The notes: generated by a model not told the origin, from the sequence alone. Counted from the stretch's first letter, positions 1-8,203 are shown. The stretch: 34,091 nucleotides of DNA from Erysipelotrichaceae bacterium (GCA_017533785.1 JAFWII010000005.1:1-34091); one strand, 5' to 3'. Translations and numbers: made by a program.

Positions 1-117
1 GCCATGGAGGAGTATATCCTCTACTACAACACAGAAAGGATCAATATCAAAAGAAAAGGACTGTCGCCTTTACAATTCAGACAGCAATCCTCATCTCAAA
101 TACAGTTAAATAGTTAA
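1..117 (+). CDS. IS3-family transposase OrfB, C-terminal fragment
   Basis: Reading frame 1 is open from base 1 to a TAA at 115-117 and gives 38 residues. The stretch YYNTERINIKRKGLSPLQF is the hallmark C-terminus of the IS3-family DDE integrase (rve core), where a Y-N-x-x-R-x-(4-6)-K-G-L-(S/T)-P block follows the last catalytic Glu. The catalytic residues lie outside the window, so activity cannot be judged. The gene is partial at its 5' end because of the window edge, not because of visible decay. Confidence 0.85.
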   Translation, partial: AMEEYILYYNTERINIKRKGLSPLQFRQQSSSQIQLNS

Positions 118-141
118 GTCCAACTTTAGGGGTGCACTACA
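1..141 (+). mobile_element. IS3-family insertion sequence, right end only
   Basis: The first 117 bases encode a transposase C-terminus. They are followed by a segment ending at about 141 (GGGGTGCACTACA) that resembles IS3/IS150-group terminal inverted repeats and ends in the usual CA. The rest of the element lies left of the window, so the other inverted repeat and the target duplication cannot be seen. The element overlaps the 3' end of the S41 protease gene on the other strand. Confidence 0.7.
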
Positions 142-1631
142 TAATCGGGCTGTTCCTCAAATGCCTTGAGCGCGGCATTCATCTGATAGTCTTTGTTTTT
201 GTCGAAATTCCACTCGCGGACGACACTGGACAGGATCGCCTCGTAGGTCTCGGCGTTCAGCGTGGAAGTCACTTCCAGTTCATGTTCCTGCTGATACTGC
301 GCGAGCGTTTCCTTCAGCGATTCCGGGAAATACCCGTCTGTGCGCTCGACTTCGTAATCGAGGAATCTCAGACCGGTCTCCGCGACACAGATGAGATCAC
401 TGACCTGATCGACATCGTATTCCTCGTCTTCAGGGAATATTCCGTAATTCATATACAGAATATCGTCCTGCGGGACCTCAATATCTGGCTTGATGCCTTC
501 TCCGTTGATCCAGACGCCCTTGGAGCTCAGCCACTTGCTGGTGGTGACCTTCAGAGCCGAACCGTCACGCATCGGGACGGTTGTCTGCACGACGCCTTTG
601 CCATACGTCGTCCTTCCCATGACGATCGCGTTGGGATGCTGCTCCCGGAGCGCCATGACGAGGACTTCCGACGCGCTGGCGGTGCTTTCGTTGGTCAGGA
701 TGATGATCTTCTTGAAGTTATCGTAATAGGTCTTCCCGGAGGTTTTTGACACGTTCTCGCTTCCGTCTCCGTAGACCAGACGCATAACGACAGAACCCTC
801 TTTCAGGAAGAGCGAGGCGATATCCTCGACAGCCGTCTGGTAACCGCCGCCATTGTCGCGAAGATCGATGATCAGTTTTTCGTAATCACGGTATCCGTCG
901 AGATAGTGTTTGACTTCGTCATAGCTGTGATCTCCGAAACTGAAAATGCTTAAGACGACCACATCGCCGACTGTCTCGGCGTAAACGGTAATGTCAACTT
1001 CCCCGCGGGTGATGGCCAGATCCATTTCCTCGCCTTCCCGGCGGATCGTGATCGTCACGATCGTGCCTTCCTCGCCGAGAACGAGCTCGCGTATCTCGTC
1101 AGTATCCATTTCGGTCACGTCGATCCCGTCGACTTTGATCAGCTGGTCTCCTTCCTGGATCCCCGCTTTATCGGCCGGAGCGTCTTTGTATACGCGCAGA
1201 ACGGTCGGCACGCCGGCATACTTGGAGTAGCTGATGCCGATGCCGACGATGTTGAGATTGATCCCGCTGGAGAATTCATCGAGTTCCTCCGCGCTCATGT
1301 AGGTCGTATAGGGGTCGAAATCAAAATCCGTCATTCCGTAACACGCCTTATCGGACAATGTCGCGTCGAGGTCCTCGTAATCGCTGGCGTAAAACCAGAG
1401 CGATCTCATGTAGCCTTTGATCGACTCCATTTTCTGATCTGCCGTCACGGTCTGCGGGGTATTGGAATAATGGCGGTCGAAAAGATAACCGAGTGAAAAG
1501 CCGATCCAAATGCAGAGCAGGCAGACAGCAGCAAAAAGGAGACGCCTTAAATTGCGTTCCCTTCTTTCTTTTCGCTCACTTGCGAGCTCGTGCTTTTCAA
1601 GTTTATATACGATCTTCTTTTCTTCTTCCAT
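126..1631 (-). CDS. S41 family C-terminal processing peptidase (CtpA/CtpB type), 3' end altered by IS
   Basis: This is a membrane-anchored serine protease of about 501 residues, close to B. subtilis CtpB (480). A basic N-terminus precedes one membrane segment (residues ~31-50), then a PDZ domain (~125-205), the S41 core, and a C-terminal peptidoglycan-binding-like domain (~418-485). The catalytic dyad is visible as Ser319 in TASASE and Lys345 in YGKGVVQ. I chose the ATG at 1631 (MEEEKK), two bases after the stop of the upstream hydrolase gene. A GTG at 1667 would overlap that gene, and neither start has a clear Shine-Dalgarno. It is the last gene of the yitT-ftsE-ftsX-M23 unit and may process the hydrolase or FtsX; that role is an inference. 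The last residues (VVHP and the stop) fall inside the IS terminus, so the native C-terminus was probably different. Confidence 0.93.
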   Translation of the reverse strand: MEEEKKIVYKLEKHELASERKERRERNLRRLLFAAVCLLCIWIGFSLGYLFDRHYSNTPQTVTADQKMESIKGYMRSLWFYASDYEDLDATLSDKACYGMTDFDFDPYTTYMSAEELDEFSSGINLNIVGIGISYSKYAGVPTVLRVYKDAPADKAGIQEGDQLIKVDGIDVTEMDTDEIRELVLGEEGTIVTITIRREGEEMDLAITRGEVDITVYAETVGDVVVLSIFSFGDHSYDEVKHYLDGYRDYEKLIIDLRDNGGGYQTAVEDIASLFLKEGSVVMRLVYGDGSENVSKTSGKTYYDNFKKIIILTNESTASASEVLVMALREQHPNAIVMGRTTYGKGVVQTTVPMRDGSALKVTTSKWLSSKGVWINGEGIKPDIEVPQDDILYMNYGIFPEDEEYDVDQVSDLICVAETGLRFLDYEVERTDGYFPESLKETLAQYQQEHELEVTSTLNAETYEAILSSVVREWNFDKNKDYQMNAALKAFEEQPDYVVHP

Positions 1632-1633
1632 GA

Positions 1634-3007
1634 TCAGCCAAAGTAGTTTTCCGGTTTCAGACGGCACGGTGCGCCGACGCCGTTCTCACAAAGCCGGTTG
1701 AGTGCGTACGAGCCCCATCCGCAGTTAAAGGACTGGGAGTAGGAACGGTACATATAATCTTCCTGGAGATCGGTGATGTCTCCCGGACCCAGATAGAACA
1801 GTTCGATATGACAGTGTGCACCTGTCGAGTTGCCGCTGCTGCCGACACGGCCGACGTACTGGCCTTGTTCGATCGGGCCGACCGCCGCCGGAGAGCCGTA
1901 CAGCATGTGGAAGAAGATGACGCCGTAAACGGAGCCGTTGGCCGCGACCATCATCGTGACCTGGTTGCCGCCGTAAGCGACGCCGCCTCCGCCGCCGGAA
2001 CAGGAGTTGCCCAGCCAGCCGTCACCGCATCCGTCCGAGGATACGAGGATGACGCCGTTAGCCGGAGAATAGATATTGGTCCCTCTGCCGACCGCATAGT
2101 CGACACCGAGGTGAACGCCGCCGCCGAAGCTGGACGGATAATACCAGGTGCCGGCACTGATGCCCGCACCGGGGACCGGGGAAGCGAGATATCCGGAAGT
2201 TCCCATGCCGGTCAGGTTGATCATGCTGGCGAGTTCGGCATAGCTTGCCTGCATCTCTTCGATCTGAGACATGATCTCGTCATACTGCGACTGGAATTCC
2301 GCCGCGACTGCGCGGTAGTATTCTTCCCAGGCATAGAGTTCAGCCTGCTTGTCTTCAAGGACCAGCATATCGGCATCGAGTTTTTCTTTCGATTCCTGCA
2401 GTTTCTTCTCGTCCTCTTCAAGTTTTTTGATGACCCCGAGCAGCTCCTCGCGGTCTTCCTTGTCCTTCTGCATGATCGCCTGAACGCCGTAGGAACGGCG
2501 GTTCAGATCGTCAAAGCTCTTAGAACCGAGGATGAAGTCGAGCTGCGGGTTGAAATGCATCGTGCCCTGGGCATTGCGCATGCGGGAAAGAACTCTTTCG
2601 TTCAGAGCTTCGACAAGCGCTTTATTGGTCTCGATCTCCAGCGTCAGCTGATCGATCTGTTCATTCAGTTCCTTGATCTGGATGCGCAGGGTCTGGATCT
2701 CGCTCTCATACTGTGCCGCAAGATTGGCATAATCTTTCGCGTATTCGAGCGCTTCATCAAGATCTGCACCGATATTCTCTTTTCTGGCTTTCAGATCGCT
2801 GATCGTACTGTTCGTATTCTTTTTCTTATCCTCAAGGTACTGACGGTAAGCGTCGCACTCTTCGGAATCATGGTAATCGCTGTCGTAGCTGCAGTGATTC
2901 AGCCAGTAGCCCGAGTCATCGTAATCATCGTCAGCCAAAATGATCTCTTTGGGAGAGAGACACAGAATGACGAACAGCATGCACAGGAAAAGGCTGATCT
3001 TCTTCAT
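1634..3007 (-). CDS. Coiled-coil LytM/M23 murein hydrolase, PcsB/EnvC-like partner of FtsEX
   Basis: A secreted protein of 457 residues. It has a signal peptide (MKKISLFLCMLFVILCLS, then a D-rich start of the mature protein), a long Glu/Lys/Leu coiled coil (~55-265), and a LytM domain (~285-405). The zinc and catalytic residues are intact: His299 and Asp303 (HLGVD), His367 (FFHML), and His398/His400 (HCH). The start overlaps the ftsX stop by four bases (ATGA), which suggests translational coupling. The domain layout and position match PcsB, EnvC and CwlO-type hydrolases, which FtsEX activates at the septum or side wall. Two features are unusual. The LytM domain has a Cys/Gly-rich insertion (~325-350), and about 50 extra C-terminal residues bring the mature protein to eight cysteines. 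No SH3 or CHAP domain is seen. Confidence 0.93.
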   Translation of the reverse strand: MKKISLFLCMLFVILCLSPKEIILADDDYDDSGYWLNHCSYDSDYHDSEECDAYRQYLEDKKKNTNSTISDLKARKENIGADLDEALEYAKDYANLAAQYESEIQTLRIQIKELNEQIDQLTLEIETNKALVEALNERVLSRMRNAQGTMHFNPQLDFILGSKSFDDLNRRSYGVQAIMQKDKEDREELLGVIKKLEEDEKKLQESKEKLDADMLVLEDKQAELYAWEEYYRAVAAEFQSQYDEIMSQIEEMQASYAELASMINLTGMGTSGYLASPVPGAGISAGTWYYPSSFGGGVHLGVDYAVGRGTNIYSPANGVILVSSDGCGDGWLGNSCSGGGGGVAYGGNQVTMMVAANGSVYGVIFFHMLYGSPAAVGPIEQGQYVGRVGSSGNSTGAHCHIELFYLGPGDITDLQEDYMYRSYSQSFNCGWGSYALNRLCENGVGAPCRLKPENYFG

Positions 3008-3906
3008 CGGCGGATCCTCAGATACTTGCAGACGGAGATGTAGGAACCGATAAAACCGACAAGAATGCCGGTTCCGGCCAAAACTGCCGCGAGATAATAC
3101 AGGAACGGGAACGGCGCAGCCAGCGCGAAAGTCCCGAACAGTGTTCCCTGCAGGGCATTGTAAAGATAATAATACAGACCGCCAATGATCAGGATCGGAA
3201 CGATCGAACCGAACAGACCGATGATGATGCCTTCGACCAGGAACGGCGCGCGAACATAGCCGTTCTTCGCGCCGACATTTCGCATGATCCAGATCTCATC
3301 CTTACGGTTATCGATGGTGATGTGGATCGTGTTATAGACAAGATAGATGGCGAGCGCCGCCAGCGCGACGACCAGGATACCGCCGAAAAGACGGATGTTT
3401 TCCAGGACATCGACAAGTTTGTAGGTGTTGGCGCCGCCGTCGTATACCTGATAGACACCGGGGATCGCTTCGACCTGTCTCGTAACTTCCTGCAGCATGG
3501 TGCCGTCGCTGATCGTGATGATGTAGGCATCACGGAAAGGATTCTCATCACGGTAGGCTTCGTAGAATTCCTGCAGTTCCGGGTCTGTATTTGAGTTTAC
3601 ATAGAAATCGAATTCATCTTCCTTGCTGTGATAGGTAACGGAGGAAACGCCGTTGACTTCCTTGATCTTGCCTTCGATACGCTGCAGGTTGACCTGATCT
3701 TCGGAATCGTAGTCGATCAGTGCGGAAAGCGAGATCGAGCTCTCGATCGTATTGGTCGTCAGAACGAGGTTATAGGTCAATACCATAAAGACCCCGATCA
3801 GCGTCAGGGTAATGGCAACAGCTGTGGAACTGGAAAGAGCCATGCCGAAGTGGCGGCCGACTCCAAGAAAACCTTCTTTGATATGGCGTCCTAAGCGGCG
3901 AAACAT
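3004..3906 (-). CDS. ftsX: Cell division protein FtsX
   Basis: A 300-residue membrane subunit of the FtsEX complex. The layout is typical: a short cytoplasmic N-terminus, TM1 at ~27-50, an extracellular domain (~50-170) that would contact the hydrolase coiled coil, and three TM segments in the C-terminal half with a large loop between them (~172-195, ~223-248 and ~265-292). The conserved WIMRNVGA-like motif (IMRNVGAKNGYVRAPFL) before the second TM segment is characteristic of FtsX. The start overlaps the ftsE stop by one base (TGATG), and the stop overlaps the next gene's ATG. FtsX transmits FtsE ATPase cycles to the periplasmic-side hydrolase. Confidence 0.96.
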   Translation of the reverse strand: MFRRLGRHIKEGFLGVGRHFGMALSSSTAVAITLTLIGVFMVLTYNLVLTTNTIESSISLSALIDYDSEDQVNLQRIEGKIKEVNGVSSVTYHSKEDEFDFYVNSNTDPELQEFYEAYRDENPFRDAYIITISDGTMLQEVTRQVEAIPGVYQVYDGGANTYKLVDVLENIRLFGGILVVALAALAIYLVYNTIHITIDNRKDEIWIMRNVGAKNGYVRAPFLVEGIIIGLFGSIVPILIIGGLYYYLYNALQGTLFGTFALAAPFPFLYYLAAVLAGTGILVGFIGSYISVCKYLRIRR

Positions 3907-4586
3907 CAGATACTACCTCCACCGGCCAGATCTGCCGTAATATGTCCGCTGTCGATCGCGATCGTGCGCTTCGGATGATGACGGACGATCTCGATATCGT
4001 GAGTAACGATCAGGATCGTGGTCTTCTCTTCCTGATTGATCTTTTCAAGCAGGCGGATGATCTCATCGCTCTTCTTCGGGTCAAGGTTGCCGGTCGGTTC
4101 ATCGGCAATCAGGATCGACGGCTTGTTGGCGATCGCTCTGGCGATAGCGACACGCTGCTGCTGGCCGCCGGAGAGCTCTGCCGGGAATACGTTGGATTTA
4201 TCTGCAACGTCAACGAGTTTCAGGACTTCTCTTACACGCTTGCGCAGAGTATCGCGCGGAGCGTCAACGACTTCCATCGCGTATGCGACGTTCTCGAAAA
4301 CTGTTTTACGCGGAAGCAGCCGGTAGTCCTGGAAAACGACGCCGATATTGCGGCGGTAGACCGGGACTTTTGAATGACGCAGCTTGCCGACATTGATATC
4401 ATTTACCAGCACTGTGCCGGAGTTCGGAACCTCTTCCCCGTTCAGGAGCTTGATCAGAGTGGACTTTCCGGAACCGGTCGGTCCGATGATATAAACGAAC
4501 TCCCCGTCTTTGATCTCGAGGGAGATGTTGCTCAGCGCATGTGTTCCGTTTTTATAGGTTTTGGATACATTTTCAATTTTTATCAT
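3906..4586 (-). CDS. ftsE: Cell division ATP-binding protein FtsE
   Basis: A cytoplasmic ABC ATPase of 226 residues, full length for the family. Walker A is GPTGSGKST (~36-44), the Q-loop region is [10 protein letters not shown] (the D-Y-R-L-L sequence is typical of FtsE), the signature is LSGGQQQR, Walker B is [12 protein letters not shown], and the switch His is in VTHD. The start at 4586 is preceded by GGTGAT at a good distance. It lies 23 bases after the YitT-like gene and couples directly to ftsX. With ftsX and the M23 protein it makes a septal cell-wall hydrolysis machine. Confidence 0.97.
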   Translation of the reverse strand: MIKIENVSKTYKNGTHALSNISLEIKDGEFVYIIGPTGSGKSTLIKLLNGEEVPNSGTVLVNDINVGKLRHSKVPVYRRNIGVVFQDYRLLPRKTVFENVAYAMEVVDAPRDTLRKRVREVLKLVDVADKSNVFPAELSGGQQQRVAIARAIANKPSILIADEPTGNLDPKKSDEIIRLLEKINQEEKTTILIVTHDIEIVRHHPKRTIAIDSGHITADLAGGGSI

Positions 4587-4609
4587 ACTATCACCATTAA
4601 TTAATCATA

Positions 4610-5455
4610 TCATATCCGCGCCCCGTAGGAGAAACCGTTTCCCTGCACTTCCTTGACATCCGAGATGATCACGAATGCAGCCGGATCGGTTTCGCGGATC
4701 AGATTCAGCAGAGACTGATACTGATGTTTGGAGATCACGACCAGAATGACGTTCTTCTGCTGGCGCAGATAACCGCCCTCCGCATGAAAGAGCGTAACGC
4801 CGCGGTCGACTCTTTCCTGGATCAGGGCGCTTAATTCTTCGTATTTATCGGATATGATCTGAACCGACATCGATTCAACAAGACCGAGAGTCAGCGCTTT
4901 TGTGATCATGATCCCGCTGGCATAGACATAGATCAGGCCGATCAGCACGTGCTGGAGGTCGTAGATCCAGAGGCCAAAGATGACCGTCAGGGCATCGATC
5001 GCCATGACGCTTTTGCCGAGGTCAAATCCCAGATACTTCTGCATGATCAGCGGCGGGATATCCATGCCGCCTGTACTCGAACCGACTTTCATGACCAGAC
5101 CGATCCCGGCACCTGCGATCAGGCCGCCGAAGACGGAAGCCAGCAGCGGATCGACCTCCACCGGCTTCATATGATTCTGCAGCAGCAGAAGATATGCCGG
5201 GTAAAGGACGGAGGACATGATCGTCGTGATCGCAAATTTCTTTCCCAGAAAAACCCATCCGACCAGAAACAGCAAAATGACCAGAGCAATAATGATGGTC
5301 TGTTCACTGATCGTCGTGAATGGTTTGACCAGGACTGCGATACCGGCAACACCGCCGGAAAGGATATCATAGGGCAGAACGAAGGCCGATACGGAGAACG
5401 CAAGCAGCAGATTGCCTGCGAGCAGAGCCAGAAGAGTCTTGAGGTTTTCTTTCAT
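4610..5455 (-). CDS. YitT family membrane protein (DUF161 + DUF2179)
   Basis: 281 residues. The N-terminal ~190 residues carry five or six hydrophobic helices with the DUF161 hallmarks (VLPYDILSGGVAGIAVL near residues 26-42, and GSSTGGMDI). The last ~85 residues form the soluble DUF2179 domain (GVTLFHAEGGYLRQ..., then a V-I-S-D-V-KEV-G-G-F ending). Members are widespread in Bacillota and the transported substrate is unknown. There is no Shine-Dalgarno before the ATG at 5455. A TATAAT box sits only eight bases upstream, so the transcript may be leaderless. It precedes ftsE by 23 bases and probably opens the operon. An internal start is unlikely because the first TM helix begins at once. Confidence 0.92.
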   Translation of the reverse strand: MKENLKTLLALLAGNLLLAFSVSAFVLPYDILSGGVAGIAVLVKPFTTISEQTIIIALVILLFLVGWVFLGKKFAITTIMSSVLYPAYLLLLQNHMKPVEVDPLLASVFGGLIAGAGIGLVMKVGSSTGGMDIPPLIMQKYLGFDLGKSVMAIDALTVIFGLWIYDLQHVLIGLIYVYASGIMITKALTLGLVESMSVQIISDKYEELSALIQERVDRGVTLFHAEGGYLRQQKNVILVVISKHQYQSLLNLIRETDPAAFVIISDVKEVQGNGFSYGARI

Positions 5456-5463
5456 GCCAATAT

Positions 5464-5469
5464 ATTATA
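5464..5469 (-). promoter_or_regulatory. -10 box of the yitT-ftsEX operon (possible leaderless start)
   Basis: TATAAT on the minus strand ends eight bases before the ATG at 5455, so transcription would begin at or next to the start codon. No good -35 hexamer is seen; TTCCTT lies at the 17-base spacing. Confidence 0.5.
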
Positions 5470-5541
5470 CCCGTTTCTGCTATGACAAGGAAGATATAAG
5501 ACCGGTCATTTATGGTAAAATGTCTTTAAGGAGGGCAAACC

Positions 5542-5865
5542 ATGAAACTGATAATGGCGATTGTATCAAACGATGATGCCTCATCCGTAATCTCTTCTTT
5601 AAATGCCGAGCGGTATCAGGTGACCCGTCTGGCTACGACAGGCGGTTTTCTGCAGGCTGGCAATACGACACTGATCATTGGTACGGAAGACGAAAAAGTC
5701 GATCGCGCGGTCGAGATCATCGGGCTGGAATCATCCAGAAGGACCGAGGTCGTTCCTTCGACTGTTTCCTATGACATGGGCAGATTTGACGCATTCCCGA
5801 TCGAGGTCACGGTCGGCGGTGCGACGATCTTCGTCCTGAATGTCGAACAGTTCATCAAGAAGTAA
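5542..5865 (+). CDS. darA: Cyclic-di-AMP receptor, PII-like (DarA/PstA/YaaQ)
   Basis: A small cytoplasmic protein of 107 residues, the usual length for the family (PF06153, formerly DUF970). It begins MKLIMAIVSNDDA, continues with the flexible TTGGFLQAGNTT segment, and has a V-x-V-G-G-A-T-I-F-V-L-V-type C-terminal strand. These are the regions that form the PII-like trimer and bind c-di-AMP between subunits. The output target is unknown in the family. A strong AAGGAGG sits eight bases before the ATG. A TAAAAT box with an upstream TG (5516-5521) is very close to this site, so the leader would be very short. The gene is monocistronic and converges on rplQ. Confidence 0.95.
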   Translation: MKLIMAIVSNDDASSVISSLNAERYQVTRLATTGGFLQAGNTTLIIGTEDEKVDRAVEIIGLESSRRTEVVPSTVSYDMGRFDAFPIEVTVGGATIFVLNVEQFIKK

Positions 5866-5900
5866 ACGTATCTTTCCTGAACGGGATAAACAGCAAACAA

Positions 5901-5926
5901 AAAACGCTCAGTAAACTGAGCGTTTT
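5901..5926. terminator. Bidirectional terminator between darA and rplQ
   Basis: A perfect 11-bp stem (AAAACGCTCAG / CTGAGCGTTTT) closes a TAAA loop. A-runs on the left and T-runs on the right allow it to work on both strands. It ends darA and the whole S10-spc-alpha cluster. Confidence 0.9.
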
Positions 5927-5944
5927 CTTTTGTCTTTCGACTTT

Positions 5945-6301
5945 TTAGACTAATTCGATTCTTGCTACTTCAGCACTGTCGCCGCGGCGCTGGCCGAGTT
6001 TTACAACACGGGTGTAGCCGCCTTTGCGGTCTTTATACTTCGGAGCAACTTCCTCGAAGAGTACCTGTAAAGCAGTCTTGCCTTCTTTGTTCTTGGAATC
6101 GAACAGGTAAGCAGCTGCTCTGCGTCTTGCGTTAAGATCATCCGCCTTTGCGATCGTGATCAATCCGTCAACAACCGAGCGAAGCTCCAGGGCTTTCATT
6201 TCAGTCGTTTCAATCTTGCCGTTCAGGATGAGTGAAGTGGCCTGATTGCGGAGTAATGCTTTACGATGATCGGATGTACGTCCTAATTTACGATTCTGCA
6301 T
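5945..6301 (-). CDS. rplQ: 50S ribosomal protein L17
   Basis: 118 residues, standard length for Bacillota. The N-terminus MQNRKLGRTSDHRKALLRN and the C-terminal YTRVVKLGQRRGDSAEVARIELV are diagnostic. L17 binds 23S rRNA near the peptide exit tunnel. AAGGAGG lies seven bases before the start. It is the last gene of the alpha operon, after rpoA, and is followed by the shared terminator. Confidence 0.98.
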   Translation of the reverse strand: MQNRKLGRTSDHRKALLRNQATSLILNGKIETTEMKALELRSVVDGLITIAKADDLNARRRAAAYLFDSKNKEGKTALQVLFEEVAPKYKDRKGGYTRVVKLGQRRGDSAEVARIELV

Positions 6302-6313
6302 TGTCTTTCCTCC

Positions 6314-7273
6314 TTATTCAAACTGACGGAAGTTCAAGCCGAGATCATTCAGTTTTTCCTTGACTTCCTTCAACGATTTCTTTCCGAGATTGCGAACTCT
6401 GCTCATCTCTTCTTCTGTCTTCGAAGTTAACTCTTCGACTGTGCTGATACCTGCTCTCTTGAGGCAGTTGTAACTGCGGACAGTCAGGTCGAGGTCTTCA
6501 ATTGACATATTGATTGTCTTGGCATTCTTTTCGTGAACGTAATCCTTCATGACGGATTCTGTGCTGACGACTTCCTCGTCGAGGACAGTCAGCAGGGAGA
6601 AATGGTCAGCCAGGATCTTGGATGCCATACTGATACCTTCTTCAGGTTTGATCGAACCGTTCGTCCAGACTTCGAGTGTCAGCTCATCGTACTTGGCGCT
6701 CTGGCCAACACGTGTCGCTTCGACTTCGTAGTTCATTCTGACGACCGGCGTATAGATCGAATCAGTGAAGATGGTTCCGATACCCTGCGAAGAGTTCTGA
6801 TAAAGGCGCTTGTTTTCATCAGCGGAGACATAGCCTCTGCCATTCTTGGCCTTCATCTCGATATCGAGGACGCCGCCCTTGTCCAGGTGAGCGATCTCGA
6901 GTTCCGGATTGAGAACCTCAACGCCTGCCGGGCAGAAAATGTCGGCGGCGGTGACGGTGCACGGACCGTTCGCATTGATACGTAAACTGTAGGATTCTTC
7001 ACCGCTGATCTTAAGGATCAGGTTTTTAATGTTCAAGATGATTAAGGTGACATCTTCCTTCACACCCTTGATGGATGTGAATTCATGGAAAACGCCATCG
7101 ATCTTCACAGAATAGACCGCACCACCCGGTAAAGAGGACAACATGACTCTGCGCAGAGCATTACCAACTGTTGTGCCGAAACCGCGTTCAAGCGGAGAAA
7201 CGATAAACTTACCGTAGTTGTTTTGTTCCTCGAGCTGTTCAATTCTATATTTCGGGCGTTCGAATTTCTGCAT
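6314..7273 (-). CDS. rpoA: DNA-directed RNA polymerase alpha subunit
   Basis: 319 residues, the usual length. The N-terminal domain (~1-230) includes SPLERGFGTTVGNALRRVMLSSLPG, which drives assembly of alpha2 with beta and beta'. A linker precedes the C-terminal domain (~250-319), whose helix-hairpin-helix (NCLKRAGISTVEELTSK..., RNLGKKSLKEVKEKL) contacts UP-element DNA and regulators. It sits between rpsK and rplQ, as in nearly all bacteria. rpsD is not in this operon, as in Bacillus. Confidence 0.98.
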   Translation of the reverse strand: MQKFERPKYRIEQLEEQNNYGKFIVSPLERGFGTTVGNALRRVMLSSLPGGAVYSVKIDGVFHEFTSIKGVKEDVTLIILNIKNLILKISGEESYSLRINANGPCTVTAADIFCPAGVEVLNPELEIAHLDKGGVLDIEMKAKNGRGYVSADENKRLYQNSSQGIGTIFTDSIYTPVVRMNYEVEATRVGQSAKYDELTLEVWTNGSIKPEEGISMASKILADHFSLLTVLDEEVVSTESVMKDYVHEKNAKTINMSIEDLDLTVRSYNCLKRAGISTVEELTSKTEEEMSRVRNLGKKSLKEVKEKLNDLGLNFRQFE

Positions 7274-7283
7274 AGGACCCTCC

Positions 7284-7679
7284 TTAACCTCTAGGTTTCT
7301 TCGGTGGACGGCAGCCGTTGTGCGGGATCGGCGTTACGTCGTTGATGGCAGTGATCTCAAGACCGGCGACCTGAAGAGCACGGATAGCTGCTTCTCTTCC
7401 CGGACCCGGACCCTTGACATTGACCTCAACGGTCTTCATGCCGTGATCCATCGCTGTTTTACCAGCTGCTTCAGAAACCATCTGAGCAGCGTAAGGTGTG
7501 GATTTACGGGAACCTTTGTAACCTAACGCACCTGCGGAACTCCAGGAAATAACGTTTCCTGCTTCGTCCGTGATGGATACGATCGTGTTGTTGAAGGTGG
7601 AATGGATATGGGCAACGCCTTTAAGAATATTCTTCTTTACACGCTTTTTACGTGATACTTTAACTTTTGCTTTAGCCAT
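7284..7679 (-). CDS. rpsK: 30S ribosomal protein S11
   Basis: 131 residues. The recognisable blocks are [36 protein letters not shown] and the C-terminal [19 protein letters not shown]11 lies on the 30S platform and contacts the E-site/Shine-Dalgarno region. It has a GAGG-type ribosome binding site and is tightly packed between rpsM and rpoA. Lys-rich N-terminus as usual. Confidence 0.98.
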   Translation of the reverse strand: MAKAKVKVSRKKRVKKNILKGVAHIHSTFNNTIVSITDEAGNVISWSSAGALGYKGSRKSTPYAAQMVSEAAGKTAMDHGMKTVEVNVKGPGPGREAAIRALQVAGLEITAINDVTPIPHNGCRPPKKPRG

Positions 7680-7695
7680 GGTTTACCTCCTATCC

Positions 7696-8061
7696 TTACT
7701 TCTTCTTGTTCGCAACGGTACGACGCGGTCCTTTGCGGGTTCTTGCGTTTGTCTTAGTGCGCTGACCTCTTACCGGCAGGCCTTTACGATGGCGCATGCC
7801 ACGGTAGCAGCCGATTTCCATCAGACGCTTGATGTTTAACTGAACGTCACGTTTGAGGTCACCCTCTAATTTATACTGATCCAGTGTTTTACGGATTGCG
7901 TTGACCTGATCATCGGTCAGATCCTTAACGCGGATGTCTTCGCTGATGTTGTTTTCAGCAAGAACTTTTGCCGCTGTCGTCGGACCGACACCATAGATAT
8001 AGGTCAGTGCCACAACAACACGTTTATTATTTGGAATATCTACTCCTGCAATACGAGCCAT
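7696..8061 (-). CDS. rpsM: 30S ribosomal protein S13
   Basis: 121 residues. [26 protein letters not shown] and the C-terminal [24 protein letters not shown] block identify S13. It sits in the 30S head, forms inter-subunit bridge B1, and its basic tail reaches the P-site tRNA. It directly follows rpmJ and precedes rpsK, as in the standard alpha operon. Confidence 0.98.
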   Translation of the reverse strand: MARIAGVDIPNNKRVVVALTYIYGVGPTTAAKVLAENNISEDIRVKDLTDDQVNAIRKTLDQYKLEGDLKRDVQLNIKRLMEIGCYRGMRHRKGLPVRGQRTKTNARTRKGPRRTVANKKK

Positions 8062-8073
8062 TTTGTCTCCTCC

Positions 8074-8187
8074 CTATCCCTGTCTCTGTTTGTGTTTCGG
8101 ATTTTCGCAAATGACCATGACACGGCCTTTGCGCTTGATAACGCGACATTTGTCGCAGATCGGTTTGACGCTTGGTCTTACTTTCAT
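8074..8187 (-). CDS. rpmJ: 50S ribosomal protein L36
   Basis: A 37-residue gene starting at the ATG at 8185-8187 ([14 protein letters not shown]) and ending with a TAG at 8074-8076. It has the zinc ribbon form with Cys11, Cys14, Cys27 and His32, so this is the zinc-binding (C+) paralogue. It lies between infA and rpsM with a GGAGGAAAA ribosome binding site. Its place and length are exactly those expected in the cluster. Confidence 0.97.
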   Translation of the reverse strand: MKVRPSVKPICDKCRVIKRKGRVMVICENPKHKQRQG

Positions 8188-8203
8188 CGTTTTTCCTCCT
8201 CGA

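Noticed and set aside
1632..1667. GTG at 1667 as the start of the S41 protease
   Set aside because: It would overlap the hydrolase gene by 34 bases and has no ribosome binding site. The ATG at 1631 follows the hydrolase stop directly and gives a normal basic N-terminus.
1808..3043. Long plus-strand open frame (411 codons) opposite the M23 hydrolase gene
   Set aside because: It is the antisense shadow of a gene with clear motifs, has no ribosome binding site, and gives a low-quality protein rich in Asp/Val/Arg.
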